Positions 18,642 to 26,792 of a stretch of 64,000 bases of DNA are shown here, piece by piece. The number at the start of each line of letters is the position of its first letter. The first letter of the stretch is position 1. A model generated the notes under the pieces. That model searched no databases. It was not told where the DNA came from and saw only the letters and a list, made by a program, of their open reading frames with translations. The translations under genes and the position numbers were made by a program. The DNA comes from Caballeronia sp. TF1N1 (GTDB taxonomy: Bacteria > Pseudomonadota > Gammaproteobacteria > Burkholderiales > Burkholderiaceae), in contig NZ_CP084627.1 in the NCBI RefSeq assembly GCF_022878925.1, positions 930,001 to 994,000 on the forward strand, given 5' to 3'.

Positions 18642-19403
18642 TCAATAAGTCGCGCGTCCGCCCGACAGATCGAACACCGAGCCCGTGCTGAACGCGCAGT
18701 CTTCCGACGAGAGCCAGAGGATCAGCGACGCGGCTTCCTGCGGCTGAAGAAAGCGGTTCATCGGGATTTTGGACAGCATGTAGTCGATGTGCTGCTGCGA
18801 CATCGAATCGAAGATTTCGGTTTTGGCGGCGGCCGGCGTGACCGCGTTGACGAGAATGCCCTTGCCCGCGAGTTCCTTGCCGAGCGACTTGGTGAGCCCG
18901 ATCAGCCCGGCCTTCGACGCGCTGTAGTGCGAGGCGTTCGGGTTGCCTTCCTTGCCCGCGATGGACGACACGTTGACAATGCGCCCGTAACCCGCCTTCA
19001 GCATGTGCGGAACGACGGCGCGGCAAGTGAGATACGGCCCGATCAGATTGACATCGACGACGCGGCGCCAGACATCGGGAGCGAGTTCCCAGGTCGTGCC
19101 GTTGCCGCCGGTGATGCCTGCGTTGTTCACGAGGACATCGATATGGCCGTGCGCGGCGAGCGCTTTCTGGACGGCCGCCTCGATGGAGGCTTCATCGGTG
19201 AGTTCGACGACTGCGTCGCTCACCTTGCGGTCTTCGTGCTTGGCGGAGAGTTCCGCAGTCGTGCGTTGCAGCCGTTCGCCATCGACGTCCCACAGCACGA
19301 CATCCGCGCCCGATTCGAGCGCCCGTTCCGCCACCGCGAGGCCAATGCCGCGCGCGCCGCCTGTTACAACCACCGTGCGGCCCGCCAGATCGATCCGGTT
19401 CAT
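18642..19403 (-). CDS. 2-keto-3-deoxy-L-rhamnonate dehydrogenase (short-chain dehydrogenase)
   Basis: 253 aa SDR beginning at the ATG at 19403, 8 nt after AAGGAG; the annotated-looking extension to 19430 lacks a better site. TGGARGIG (cofactor loop), NNAGITGGNGTTWEL, catalytic SSIAGKEGNPNASHYSASK, and the C-terminal FSTGSVFDLSGGRATY fit the LRA5-type enzymes that oxidise the C4 hydroxyl of 2-keto-3-deoxy-L-rhamnonate. It is the first gene of the upper operon, behind the promoter at 19460-19526. The next step (2,4-diketo-3-deoxyrhamnonate hydrolase) has no gene in the window. Confidence 0.78.
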   Translation of the reverse strand: MNRIDLAGRTVVVTGGARGIGLAVAERALESGADVVLWDVDGERLQRTTAELSAKHEDRKVSDAVVELTDEASIEAAVQKALAAHGHIDVLVNNAGITGGNGTTWELAPDVWRRVVDVNLIGPYLTCRAVVPHMLKAGYGRIVNVSSIAGKEGNPNASHYSASKAGLIGLTKSLGKELAGKGILVNAVTPAAAKTEIFDSMSQQHIDYMLSKIPMNRFLQPQEAASLILWLSSEDCAFSTGSVFDLSGGRATY

Positions 19404-19459
19404 CCTTTCGTCTCCTTGTTGTTGCGTCATTCATGCAAGAAATGAATGCCGTGAGACGC

Positions 19460-19526
19460 ACTATAGTCCCACGGCAATAGCGCAACAATTCGAAAGGGCA
19501 ATCGTTCGATAGCGAAAGCGGATCGG
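19460..19526 (-). promoter_or_regulatory. Promoter and putative LysR operator of the upper rhamnose operon (shared element, copy 2)
   Basis: The minus strand reads TTGTTG (-35, 19488-19483), a 17-nt spacer, then TATAGT (-10, 19465-19460), which starts transcription about 50 nt before the dehydrogenase ATG. The whole stretch aligns with 14207-14274 with one base of gap, including the region upstream of the -35 where an activator would bind. Confidence 0.72.
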
Positions 19527-19531
19527 CTGGC

Positions 19532-19714
19532 TTATCGACGAGCAGGTTTTGCGTCGCGTGAGCGAAGTTTGAACATGCGCCGAGGTGTCTCGGGGTGGAC
19601 TGCAGTCCCAGACCTTTCCAAGTGCTGGTCGTGAAAGGCGCGGTCGGCGAACATGGCAAAGGCAAATAAAGCGGCGATACCGATTGGGCTAAAGAGAAGA
19701 ATGGCGACGAACAC
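19532..19714 (-). CDS. Small single-pass membrane protein (60 aa)
   Basis: GTG start with an ideal AAGGAG 6 nt upstream. The first 25 residues are a hydrophobic helix (FVAILLFSPIGIAALFAFAMF), and the rest is polar and strongly basic (FKLRSRDAKPARR), which predicts an inner-membrane anchor with a cytoplasmic tail. No family recognised. It lies just upstream of the upper rhamnose promoter, so transcription could read into it, but nothing ties it to rhamnose use. Confidence 0.55.
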   Translation of the reverse strand: MFVAILLFSPIGIAALFAFAMFADRAFHDQHLERSGTAVHPETPRRMFKLRSRDAKPARR

Positions 19715-19951
19715 GAGAAACTCCTTAAACTGGCTACGTCGCAGTATAAAGCGATAATCTCGGCCAACTTATCCCCAACTTCGCAAAACGCCGTTTAACT
19801 ATCGAAGCGACTTTTTAAGATGGAGCCGATTCCGAATGTTCAAGTAGCGTTCGCAACCGGCGTCGGGAACGCGCATTGCTCCCGCCCTTCACGGTCGCAT
19901 TGACCAGACGATAAATCGGGCCGCGCCCGAACATTACTCACATAAGAAAGC

Positions 19952-20221
19952 ATGTTCACACCGAAAGCCTGCACTGCCACTTGCGTACTCGACGGAATGC
20001 CCGTCACGCTCACGTACTTCCCTGACACCACACTACTGCGCATCACAGATGCAACCGGACATTGCGTCCGCGAGACGCGCTGGCCCGCGCCGTGGCGCAC
20101 GCTGCTTGCCACCTTGCGCGAATTCAGTGGACGCGACGCCGAAAGCCAGCTTTCCACGCTGCTCGATGAAATGCCCGTCGCGCAAAAATCCGCGCGCCAA
20201 ACCGCGCCCGCCTTCGCCTGA
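19952..20221 (+). CDS. Small hypothetical protein (89 aa)
   Basis: ATG preceded by AAGAAAG at a moderate distance. The first half is beta-rich (VLDGMPVTLTYFPDTTLLRITD) and the second half helical. No catalytic or metal motif. Codon bias matches the chromosome. Function unknown; confidence rests on composition and a plausible start. Confidence 0.5.
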   Translation: MFTPKACTATCVLDGMPVTLTYFPDTTLLRITDATGHCVRETRWPAPWRTLLATLREFSGRDAESQLSTLLDEMPVAQKSARQTAPAFA

Positions 20222-20513
20222 AACCGCCGCAACCGATGCCTGTTGCGCAATCGAGCGTCGCGGCTCGCGACGCCGATCCGACGCCCCTGGCGGGTCGATC
20301 GGCAACACTTACGCACGCTTCGTAAACCACGATCTTCAATGAGCGCCAACGAACGACGGCAGCAATCGCACGAAAGTAAAATGCAAGCTCATTGTCGATC
20401 GTCCGCCGGTCCGTTTTGAGTTCGCTTAGCCGCGCCCTTTACAATGTGGCACTCAGGCGTCTTGCCTCGCGCGAACCGCTTCCTTGTCGACACCCCTCTA
20501 CGCATTTGGCTGT

Positions 20514-21368
20514 ATGGTCACTGAAACGTCTTCATCGGAATCGCTCGCCGTCGCTGAGCGCGTGCGTGAGCTCATGGCCCGCCACGGTATTGGCAAGCGG
20601 CAGCAAACCGCGGAACTGTGCCGCATCCTCGACCTGAGTTTTTCGCAAGGGCACCGCAAACTGCGCGGTAATAGCCCGTGGACGCTCGCGCAAATTCGCA
20701 AGGTCGCGGACGCGTTCGACGAAGCCGCGCTCAAGCTCTTCGAACCCATCGACACGCGCGCCGACGAGAGTGAAGGCACGGCGCACGACGCGGTGCTCAA
20801 GATCGGCTCGCTGGAAATTCCCTGCATGACGTGGGTCGGAAATGCGCTGGACGCGGGCAGCCGGCCCGACTTCATCGCGCAGAAGCTGAATAACCGCTGG
20901 ATCGTCTCGCGTCACGAAGGCGTGCTGCTTCACGAAGCGTTCGACGTCCACAAGATCGAGATCCTGCCGCGCCGCGCGGATATCGAGAAGCCGATCATCG
21001 CCGTGGTCGACGACGATCACGCTTCCGCCGACAATCTGCACGACTATCTGGAATTCAGCGGCTTCACGGCGATGGCTTACTACGGGCTCGACGCGTTCCA
21101 CGAAGCGCTGCAAGTGCAGGTGTTCGATGCCGTGGTGATCGACTGGCTGTTCGGCGTACACACGTCAGCCGGCGCCATCCGCGACGTGCGCGAGTCGGAC
21201 AATCCGGATGCGCCCATCTTCGTGCTGACAGGCGAATTAACCACCGGCAAGGCGAGCGAGTCCGAAATCAGCCAGGTGATTCGCGACTACAACGTGACGT
21301 GTTTCGAAAAACCGGCGCGGCTCGGCATTCTCGTCGCGGATCTTTCCAAGCGGCTTTTGCGTAGTTGA
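20514..21368 (+). CDS. Response regulator with N-terminal BetR-type HTH and C-terminal receiver
   Basis: 284 aa from the ATG at 20514 (a TTG at 20484 is possible). Residues 12-75 resemble the BetR domain (RVRELMARHGIGKRQQTAELCRILDLSFSQGHRKLRG...WTLAQIRKVAD), an HTH module. Residues 90-155 are a beta-rich linker. Residues 158-280 are a receiver with DDD at 166-168, phospho-acceptor Asp at about 210 (VVIDW), and the conserved Thr/Lys (TGEL, CFEKPAR). Having the receiver after the HTH is the reverse of the usual order. The histidine kinase gene ends 6 nt away on the other strand, so they are probably partners. Confidence 0.8.
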   Translation: MVTETSSSESLAVAERVRELMARHGIGKRQQTAELCRILDLSFSQGHRKLRGNSPWTLAQIRKVADAFDEAALKLFEPIDTRADESEGTAHDAVLKIGSLEIPCMTWVGNALDAGSRPDFIAQKLNNRWIVSRHEGVLLHEAFDVHKIEILPRRADIEKPIIAVVDDDHASADNLHDYLEFSGFTAMAYYGLDAFHEALQVQVFDAVVIDWLFGVHTSAGAIRDVRESDNPDAPIFVLTGELTTGKASESEISQVIRDYNVTCFEKPARLGILVADLSKRLLRS

Positions 21369-21374
21369 GTCCGC

Positions 21375-23219
21375 TCACGCCGCGCGCCGCCGCACCGTCA
21401 CGGCGCGGTGCACGGCGCCTTTCAGCACGTCATAGCGCACGGGCTTCAGCAAATAATCGAAGAAGAGAATCGCCGCGCGCGGGTCGACGAGTTCCGGCGC
21501 GTAGGCGCTCACCGCGATGATCGGCACGCTCGCGCCCGGCGAAAGGCGCGCACGGTATTCGTTGGCGAACGAGTAGCCGTCCTTGCCCGGCATGTGCAGG
21601 TCGGCGAGGATCACATCGGCGTCGTTGGCGCGCAGCCATGCGAGCGCGCTGTCCACATCGGGCATTGCGACTGTCCAATAACCCAGGTGCGTGAGCATTT
21701 CCGTTAATGAATCGCGGATCGCTTCGTGGTCGTCGATCACGAGGACGCGCGATCTGCCGCTGGCGGGCGTTTCTATTGCTTCATCGCGCGGCTCCGGCAA
21801 GTAGTCCACCGATACCGCCGGCAGACTCACGCGAAACGCCGCGCCCTGCCCGACTTCGCTCGATACCTCGATCGTCCCGCCCAGCAAATTCACCAGGCCG
21901 CGCACGACCGCGAGACCCATGCCCGCGCCGTCGAAGCGCCGCGTGCTGGACGAATCCAGTTGCGTGAACTCCTGAAAGATGAGCGGCAATTGTTCGCGCG
22001 AGATGCCGGGTCCGGTATCCACCACGGAGATGTCGAGGCGCTTGTCGGCGCGCACGAAATGCACGTCGATGGAACCTGCCTCCGTGTATTTGACGGCGTT
22101 GGTCACGAGGTTGGTCACGATCTGCCGCACGCGATGCGGGTCCGATTCGAGCGGCCCGCGCGCGCCTTCGAATCCGCCGCGTAACGCAAGACCTTTCGCG
22201 TTGGCCGCGGGCGTGTTGGCATCGACGATCGAATCGAGCAGTTCCGCGGGATCGAACACGGCCATGCGCAGTTCGAGCTTGCCCGCGCCGAGACGCGCGT
22301 AGTCGGTGAGATCGCGCATCTGCGCTTCGAGATGGCGCGCGCCTGCTTCGAGCCGCTGAATGATCTTGCGATCCGCCTCGGCGCGCAGATTCAGCCCGAG
22401 AAGCTCGACCGACGAGACGATGGCGTGCAGCGGCGTGCGCAGTTCGTGGCTGATCATGCCGAGGAACGTGTCTTTCGCGACGCCCGCCTCGCGCGCGGCG
22501 CGGGTCGCCTGATGCTCGGCGCTGAGCGCGGCGCGTTGCTGCTCGATGAGACGCGTGCGCCGGTAGCCGTTGAACAGCAATAGCGCCGTGGCCGCCGCCG
22601 ATAAAAGCCCAAGCAGAATGCCACCGTAGATCAGATACGTGCGCTTCTTTTCGAAGTCGCGCACCACGGAATCGCGCCCGACGATTTCCATCAGACGCCG
22701 GCCGCTCGCGAGTTCCGCGACGGCGGGCGCGTTCTGCCGCAACACGCCGATGGTGCGCAGCGTGCGTTGATGGTCGGCGCGCAATGCCTCGACATCGGTT
22801 TCGACGGAGCCGAGCGCGGTATCGATCTGCCGGAGAATTTCCTGCTGACGATTGCGCAGCGTGTCGTGTCCGGCGAGCAGATCGTTCGATTCCGCGACCT
22901 GCTTCAGCCGCGCGCGTAGCTGCCGGTAGCTTGCGCGCACGGCATCGGCGTCTTCATCGATTCCGCCACGGAACAGCAGCACCTGGCTCTCGAAACGCTC
23001 GTAGTCGATCTGAAATTGCGCCGCGTCCCAATAGAGACCGTCGTAAGGCAGCGCGAAGCGATGCGAATCGCGCGCCAACAGCCCCGAATACAGCATGTAG
23101 CCGACCGCGCCGATAGGCGGTGCCACCGCGAGCACGATCAGCGCCGCGTACCAGAAACGGCGAAACCACGGCCTTCCGGGCATGCCGGGCGCGGCAGGTT
23201 TGGCGGCTATGACGGACAT
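21375..23219 (-). CDS. Hybrid sensor histidine kinase/response regulator
   Basis: 614 aa. Membrane helix at about 23-46, a periplasmic helical sensor of about 145 residues, second helix at 195-216, then a HisKA domain with phospho-His 258 (MISHELRTPLH). The HATPase domain has N-box TNLVTNAVKYTE, G1 DTGPGIS and G2 GAGMGLAVV. A C-terminal receiver begins near 490, with DD at 496-497 and phospho-Asp at about 540 (VILADLHMPGKDG). No output domain follows. The periplasmic part is rich in coiled-coil heptads, resembling a four-helix-bundle sensor. It is convergent with the BetR/receiver gene, and a phosphorelay between them is likely. Confidence 0.87.
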   Translation of the reverse strand: MSVIAAKPAAPGMPGRPWFRRFWYAALIVLAVAPPIGAVGYMLYSGLLARDSHRFALPYDGLYWDAAQFQIDYERFESQVLLFRGGIDEDADAVRASYRQLRARLKQVAESNDLLAGHDTLRNRQQEILRQIDTALGSVETDVEALRADHQRTLRTIGVLRQNAPAVAELASGRRLMEIVGRDSVVRDFEKKRTYLIYGGILLGLLSAAATALLLFNGYRRTRLIEQQRAALSAEHQATRAAREAGVAKDTFLGMISHELRTPLHAIVSSVELLGLNLRAEADRKIIQRLEAGARHLEAQMRDLTDYARLGAGKLELRMAVFDPAELLDSIVDANTPAANAKGLALRGGFEGARGPLESDPHRVRQIVTNLVTNAVKYTEAGSIDVHFVRADKRLDISVVDTGPGISREQLPLIFQEFTQLDSSSTRRFDGAGMGLAVVRGLVNLLGGTIEVSSEVGQGAAFRVSLPAVSVDYLPEPRDEAIETPASGRSRVLVIDDHEAIRDSLTEMLTHLGYWTVAMPDVDSALAWLRANDADVILADLHMPGKDGYSFANEYRARLSPGASVPIIAVSAYAPELVDPRAAILFFDYLLKPVRYDVLKGAVHRAVTVRRRAA

Positions 23220-23223
23220 TGCT

Positions 23224-24861
23224 TTATGGCAGCGTTTCGATGGCGGCTGCCGCCCGCTCCGACGCGACCACGATCAGCTTCATGGTCGCGCGCGTCGCGC
23301 CGACGAAGACTTTGCGCGCGGCTTGTTCATCGAGCACGTCGAAGTCGACTTCGGTGAGGATCACGCACGGCGCGGATTGTCCCTTGAAGCGATAGATCGA
23401 TTCGAGCAGCACGTCGCCCTCGCGATATTCTGGATTGCCGAACAGATCGTACGTGCCGGTGAACGCGCGCAACCGATGCGGCCCGAGATGATCGACGGGC
23501 GTGAGCGCCGAACCCTCGCGCCCGCGAAACGACAGCACCGCGATGTCCTGCTTGCGAAAGCCGAGCGAGAGCGCCTGCGTGATGGCGCGCTTGGTCGCCT
23601 CGATCACTTCGTCGGAATGGCCGTTCTCGTAGGTGGCGATAGTCACGTCCGAGCCATCGAACGGACTGCCCGCATCCAGCCGCGCGCCCGGACCGACGAT
23701 CTTGCGGATGAAGCCCAGAAGATCGCGCGGACTGCGGTAATTGGTCGTCTCGCGCAGAATGGTCCAGCCAGGCAGCGGCACGGGCTCGCGCAGATACAGG
23801 TTCTGCATCGGATCTTCGAGCCACCACCACGCGCCGTCCGGATTCAGCAACCGTTCCAGCGGTTCGACCCATCCCGGCTGAAAATCCTGCCCTTCGTCAA
23901 CGATCAACACATCCGTCTTCCAGTGCTCGGGCACGGGCACGGCGGCGAAGCGTTCTTCGAGCGTCGCGAAGACATCGGGCTGGGAGAAGTCGGGCGGACT
24001 GCCGGCATCGCGCGCCACCGAGGCGCTCAGCTGATGATAATTCGCGATCCTCGCCTCTTTCGGCGCAATCGCGCGGATATGATCCGCGAGCGGCCGGTTG
24101 AAGCATACGTACAGCACGCTCTTGCCCGCCGCGAGCGAGTCACGCATGACGCGCACGGCGAGTTGCGTCTTGCCCGCGCCGGCGGTTGCGATCACGCGCA
24201 AGCGAAACGGCGAAAACTCCAGCCGGCGCGCCCATGTCGCCAAACCGCCTGAAAGGCGCGTGACGAGCGTGTTGGCTGCGCCGACGAGCGCGTTGGTATC
24301 GGGCGTGAGCGAGAGTTCATCGGCGAGAAAGTGATGGATGCGCGCGGCCGACTCGAAGCGCGGCTCGTCGGGCGGCAGAATCTCCAGCACGACTTTCGGC
24401 AGTTGCGCCTTGCGGCTTGCATCGACGATACGTCCGGGCGGCACGCCGGCAATGGCCGCGTCCTTCACCGTGTAGTCGGGGCAATACAGCAGTTCCTCGA
24501 TGCGATACGTTCCCGCGCCGAACGCCGCCGTGAAGCGCCGGTGCAGATTTTCCAGCGTGCGCGCGAGTTGAATGGCGACGTTGCGTTCCTTCTGCAAGTA
24601 GACCTTCACGAGCCCCGCGCTGGTCTCGCGCAGGAAACCGGCTTTCTGCTCGATCATCAGCACGCGGCCCGATGGCGCGACCACCACGAAATCCGCTTCG
24701 CCGAAGACGGAGAAGCCTTCGTTGACGCGCGTCCAGTGCACGCCGTGATACACCGTGTAGTCCTCGGGCAGCTTTTCCAGCAGCGCGAGCGTTTCGAGCT
24801 CGCGGGCCGCTGCGCCGGTTGCTTCCAGGTTCTTCCAGTCGTCGGGAACGATTCGAGCCAT
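23224..24861 (-). CDS. NERD-like nuclease domain fused to a UvrD-type (SF1) helicase
   Basis: About 545 aa, starting at the ATG at 24861 (AAGG just upstream; the ATG at 24885 has no site). Residues about 20-130 contain a PD-(D/E)XK-like pattern: GEADFVVVAPSGRVLMIEQK, as in NERD nuclease-related domains. The helicase has Walker A ATAGAGKT, motif II VLIVDEGQDFQ, QNLY, and late motifs VLSFRGRE, YRFKGQSAPCVIL and VFVGATRA (motif VI). NERD-UvrD proteins occur both in DNA repair and near defence genes; here no defence partner is adjacent. Its stop is 4 nt before the kinase start on the same strand, which suggests co-transcription. Confidence 0.78.
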   Translation of the reverse strand: MARIVPDDWKNLEATGAAARELETLALLEKLPEDYTVYHGVHWTRVNEGFSVFGEADFVVVAPSGRVLMIEQKAGFLRETSAGLVKVYLQKERNVAIQLARTLENLHRRFTAAFGAGTYRIEELLYCPDYTVKDAAIAGVPPGRIVDASRKAQLPKVVLEILPPDEPRFESAARIHHFLADELSLTPDTNALVGAANTLVTRLSGGLATWARRLEFSPFRLRVIATAGAGKTQLAVRVMRDSLAAGKSVLYVCFNRPLADHIRAIAPKEARIANYHQLSASVARDAGSPPDFSQPDVFATLEERFAAVPVPEHWKTDVLIVDEGQDFQPGWVEPLERLLNPDGAWWWLEDPMQNLYLREPVPLPGWTILRETTNYRSPRDLLGFIRKIVGPGARLDAGSPFDGSDVTIATYENGHSDEVIEATKRAITQALSLGFRKQDIAVLSFRGREGSALTPVDHLGPHRLRAFTGTYDLFGNPEYREGDVLLESIYRFKGQSAPCVILTEVDFDVLDEQAARKVFVGATRATMKLIVVASERAAAAIETLP

Positions 24862-24950
24862 GCTTGCCTTGGAGCTTGGTTGCATCTGCGATGAAGTCGC
24901 GCTTCATTGTACGCAACGGCGCGCGCCGAAGCGTCGGGCGCTATCCGACG

Positions 24951-25622
24951 CTATCCCGCGAGATCGTAACGGCCGCCGCGCTCGAGGGCACGCTGATATG
25001 CAGGCCGCGCGTGAATGCGTTCGAGAAACGCGCGCACATGCGGCAGGCTCTTCGCGCCCGCGCGCTGACTGCCGGCTTCGAGTGGAAAGCTCATTTGCAC
25101 GTCGGCGGCGCTGAAGGTGTCGCCCGCGAACCATTCGGACTTCGCGAGTTCGCTTTCGATATAACCGAAGTGCAGCTTCAATTGCGGATCGATGAAACTG
25201 GTCTGCATGGTCTGCGCGATCCGGCGGCCGATCGGCTTCACGAAGAACGGCATCTTCGCGCTGCCGATGCGCAAGGCCACGAGCTTGAGCAGCAACGGCG
25301 GCATGGCCGAGCCTTCGGCGTAATGCATCCAGTAGTTGAAGCGCACGCGTTCCGGCGATGCGCCATGCGGCGGCGAAAAACGCCCTTCGCCGTAGCGATC
25401 GACGAGATACTCGAGAATGGCGCCCGATTCGGCAATGGTCTGCGCGCCATCCGTGATGACCGGCGACTTGCCGAGCGGATGCACGGCGCGTAGTTCGGGC
25501 GGCGCGAGCATGGTGTTGCGATCGCGCTCGTAACGCTTCAGCTCGTACGGGATGCCGAGTTCTTCGAGCATCCAGAGGACGCGTTGCGAGCGGGAATTAT
25601 TGAGGTGATGGACGGTGAGCAC
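24951..25622 (-). CDS. Glutathione S-transferase
   Basis: 223 aa from the GTG at 25622, with GAGG 7 nt upstream. The N-terminal thioredoxin-like domain has VHHLNNSRSQRVLWMLEELG and the cis-Pro/glutathione site GKSPVITDG...ESGAILEYL. The all-helical C-terminal domain ends with the FSAADVQMSFPLE segment containing the conserved Asp. The Asn-Ser-Arg-Ser start resembles bacterial beta/Gtt1-like GSTs. It conjugates glutathione to electrophiles or reduces peroxides; substrate unknown. Confidence 0.87.
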   Translation of the reverse strand: MLTVHHLNNSRSQRVLWMLEELGIPYELKRYERDRNTMLAPPELRAVHPLGKSPVITDGAQTIAESGAILEYLVDRYGEGRFSPPHGASPERVRFNYWMHYAEGSAMPPLLLKLVALRIGSAKMPFFVKPIGRRIAQTMQTSFIDPQLKLHFGYIESELAKSEWFAGDTFSAADVQMSFPLEAGSQRAGAKSLPHVRAFLERIHARPAYQRALERGGRYDLAG

Positions 25623-25761
25623 GCTGTTGCCTCGTATTGTTATCGTGAGCGTTGGTATGCGACTTGCAAGCCGACACCACGCGAGCATACGTCGAAGGAT
25701 AATGTCCGCGCGCCCGAGGGCGCATCTCTTTCACACGCACACAGGGACAACAGGAGAAACC

Positions 25762-25932
25762 GTGACGCTGATCATTTATCTGGTGGGCTGGCTGATTTTC
25801 ATCGGCGGCGTAGCGTGGGGGCTCGTTGCCATGCACGTGTCGCAACATACGATCGCCATCGTAGCCGTCATCCTGCTCGGCATCGCCGTCATTACCGGCG
25901 CAACGCGCGCCCGCAATCGCGACCGCTCGTAG
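25762..25932 (+). CDS. Small two-helix membrane protein (56 aa)
   Basis: GTG start preceded by AGGAGA at the right distance. Two hydrophobic segments (IIYLVGWLIFIGGVAWGLVAM and IAIVAVILLGIAVITGA) are joined by a short loop with a His, and end in a basic tail RARNRDRS. No family recognised. It is divergent from the GST gene. Confidence 0.7.
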   Translation: MTLIIYLVGWLIFIGGVAWGLVAMHVSQHTIAIVAVILLGIAVITGATRARNRDRS

Positions 25933-25957
25933 CCGCTTATCGCCTGCCTTTTCCCGC

Positions 25958-25995
25958 TGTCTTGCGCTTGCAGCCGACGCCGCTCGCGCAAGACA
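25958..25995. terminator. Hairpin between convergent genes
   Basis: Exact 10-bp arms TGTCTTGCGC (25958-25967) and GCGCAAGACA (25986-25995) lie between the ends of the small membrane protein gene and the receiver gene. There is no long T-run, so terminator function is probable but not certain. Confidence 0.5.
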
Positions 25996-26004
25996 AACGC
26001 GAAT

Positions 26005-26415
26005 TCAAGTCACCACACGTGCCGACAGCGCGTCTTGAATCAGCGCCACCAGTTCATCGGGATGCGCGGGCTTCGTCATGAAATGCTGGAATCCTTCGCC
26101 GATACTTCGTAATCGGTATTCGTCGCCGTCGTGTCCTGTCAGCGCGATGGCCACGGAAGGCGGGAGATTGCCCCGTATTTCGTGGTCGCGCAAACGTTGC
26201 ACGAGGTAGAAACCGTCCATTCCGGGAAGGTCGAGATCGCATATCACCGCATCGGGAAGATTCCGGATCGCGGCTTCCGCGCCGTCTTCGGCGTCGGCTA
26301 CGGCGATCACATCGGCGCCTTCTTCTTCCAGCAAAATTTGCAGTGATGCCCTGCTTTCGGGATCGTCTTCGACCAGCACGATCCGCGTGTGCCCCAGTCT
26401 TGCTACTTCGTTCAT
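26005..26415 (-). CDS. Single-domain response regulator (CheY-like)
   Basis: 136 aa receiver without output domain: acidic pair in VLVEDDPESR, phospho-acceptor Asp in VICDLDLPGMDG, Thr in ALTGHDG, and Lys in MTKPAHPDEL. Such proteins act as phosphate shuttles or sinks or signal through protein contact. No kinase is adjacent; the hybrid kinase at 21.4-23.2 kb is the nearest candidate. Confidence 0.85.
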   Translation of the reverse strand: MNEVARLGHTRIVLVEDDPESRASLQILLEEEGADVIAVADAEDGAEAAIRNLPDAVICDLDLPGMDGFYLVQRLRDHEIRGNLPPSVAIALTGHDGDEYRLRSIGEGFQHFMTKPAHPDELVALIQDALSARVVT

Positions 26416-26792
26416 GATGTTCTTTTCGACTGCCTAAAACGGAATTCTCGCGCACGGTCTCCACGGCTCGCCGCTCCTGACTGCCTGGGCAACCTTGCGT
26501 CGACTGCGCGCACCAAGCATACGTTGACAAGAAAACGCGGCGGGAATTCCGAACGCACCGTGTTCTATGCTGCGCGTGCACCGGTGCGGAATGCCGCGCA
26601 GTATGTCTCGCGCCGGAACAACGGGGGTAATGCCGGTCTCGGCGCACCGAAATCGAGCAAGAACCGGACCGGTCTGCGGCGTCGCCCGCAGACCCTTGAC
26701 TGGTGGCGGTTTCAGCGTTTTTCTAGTGGCGCACCGGCCGGTAAAGCCGCACGACCGTGTAATTAAAACCGCAGCCATGCCCCGATTTCTCG
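26416..26792. other. Intergenic region between receiver gene and PAS-AraC gene
   Basis: 377 bases with no gene that can be supported. It contains one perfect hairpin, GGTCTGCGG (26671-26679) and CCGCAGACC (26686-26694) with a 6-nt loop, roughly 100 nt downstream of the PAS-AraC stop. Several short frames cross the region but have no ribosome site or family likeness. Confidence 0.45.

Noticed and set aside
12911..19403. L-fucose rather than L-rhamnose as substrate of the cluster
   Set aside because: The lactonase and mutarotase families also occur in fucose clusters, but the dehydratase matches RhmD along its length, and the sugar dehydrogenase and RhaS-type importer match rhamnose enzymes.
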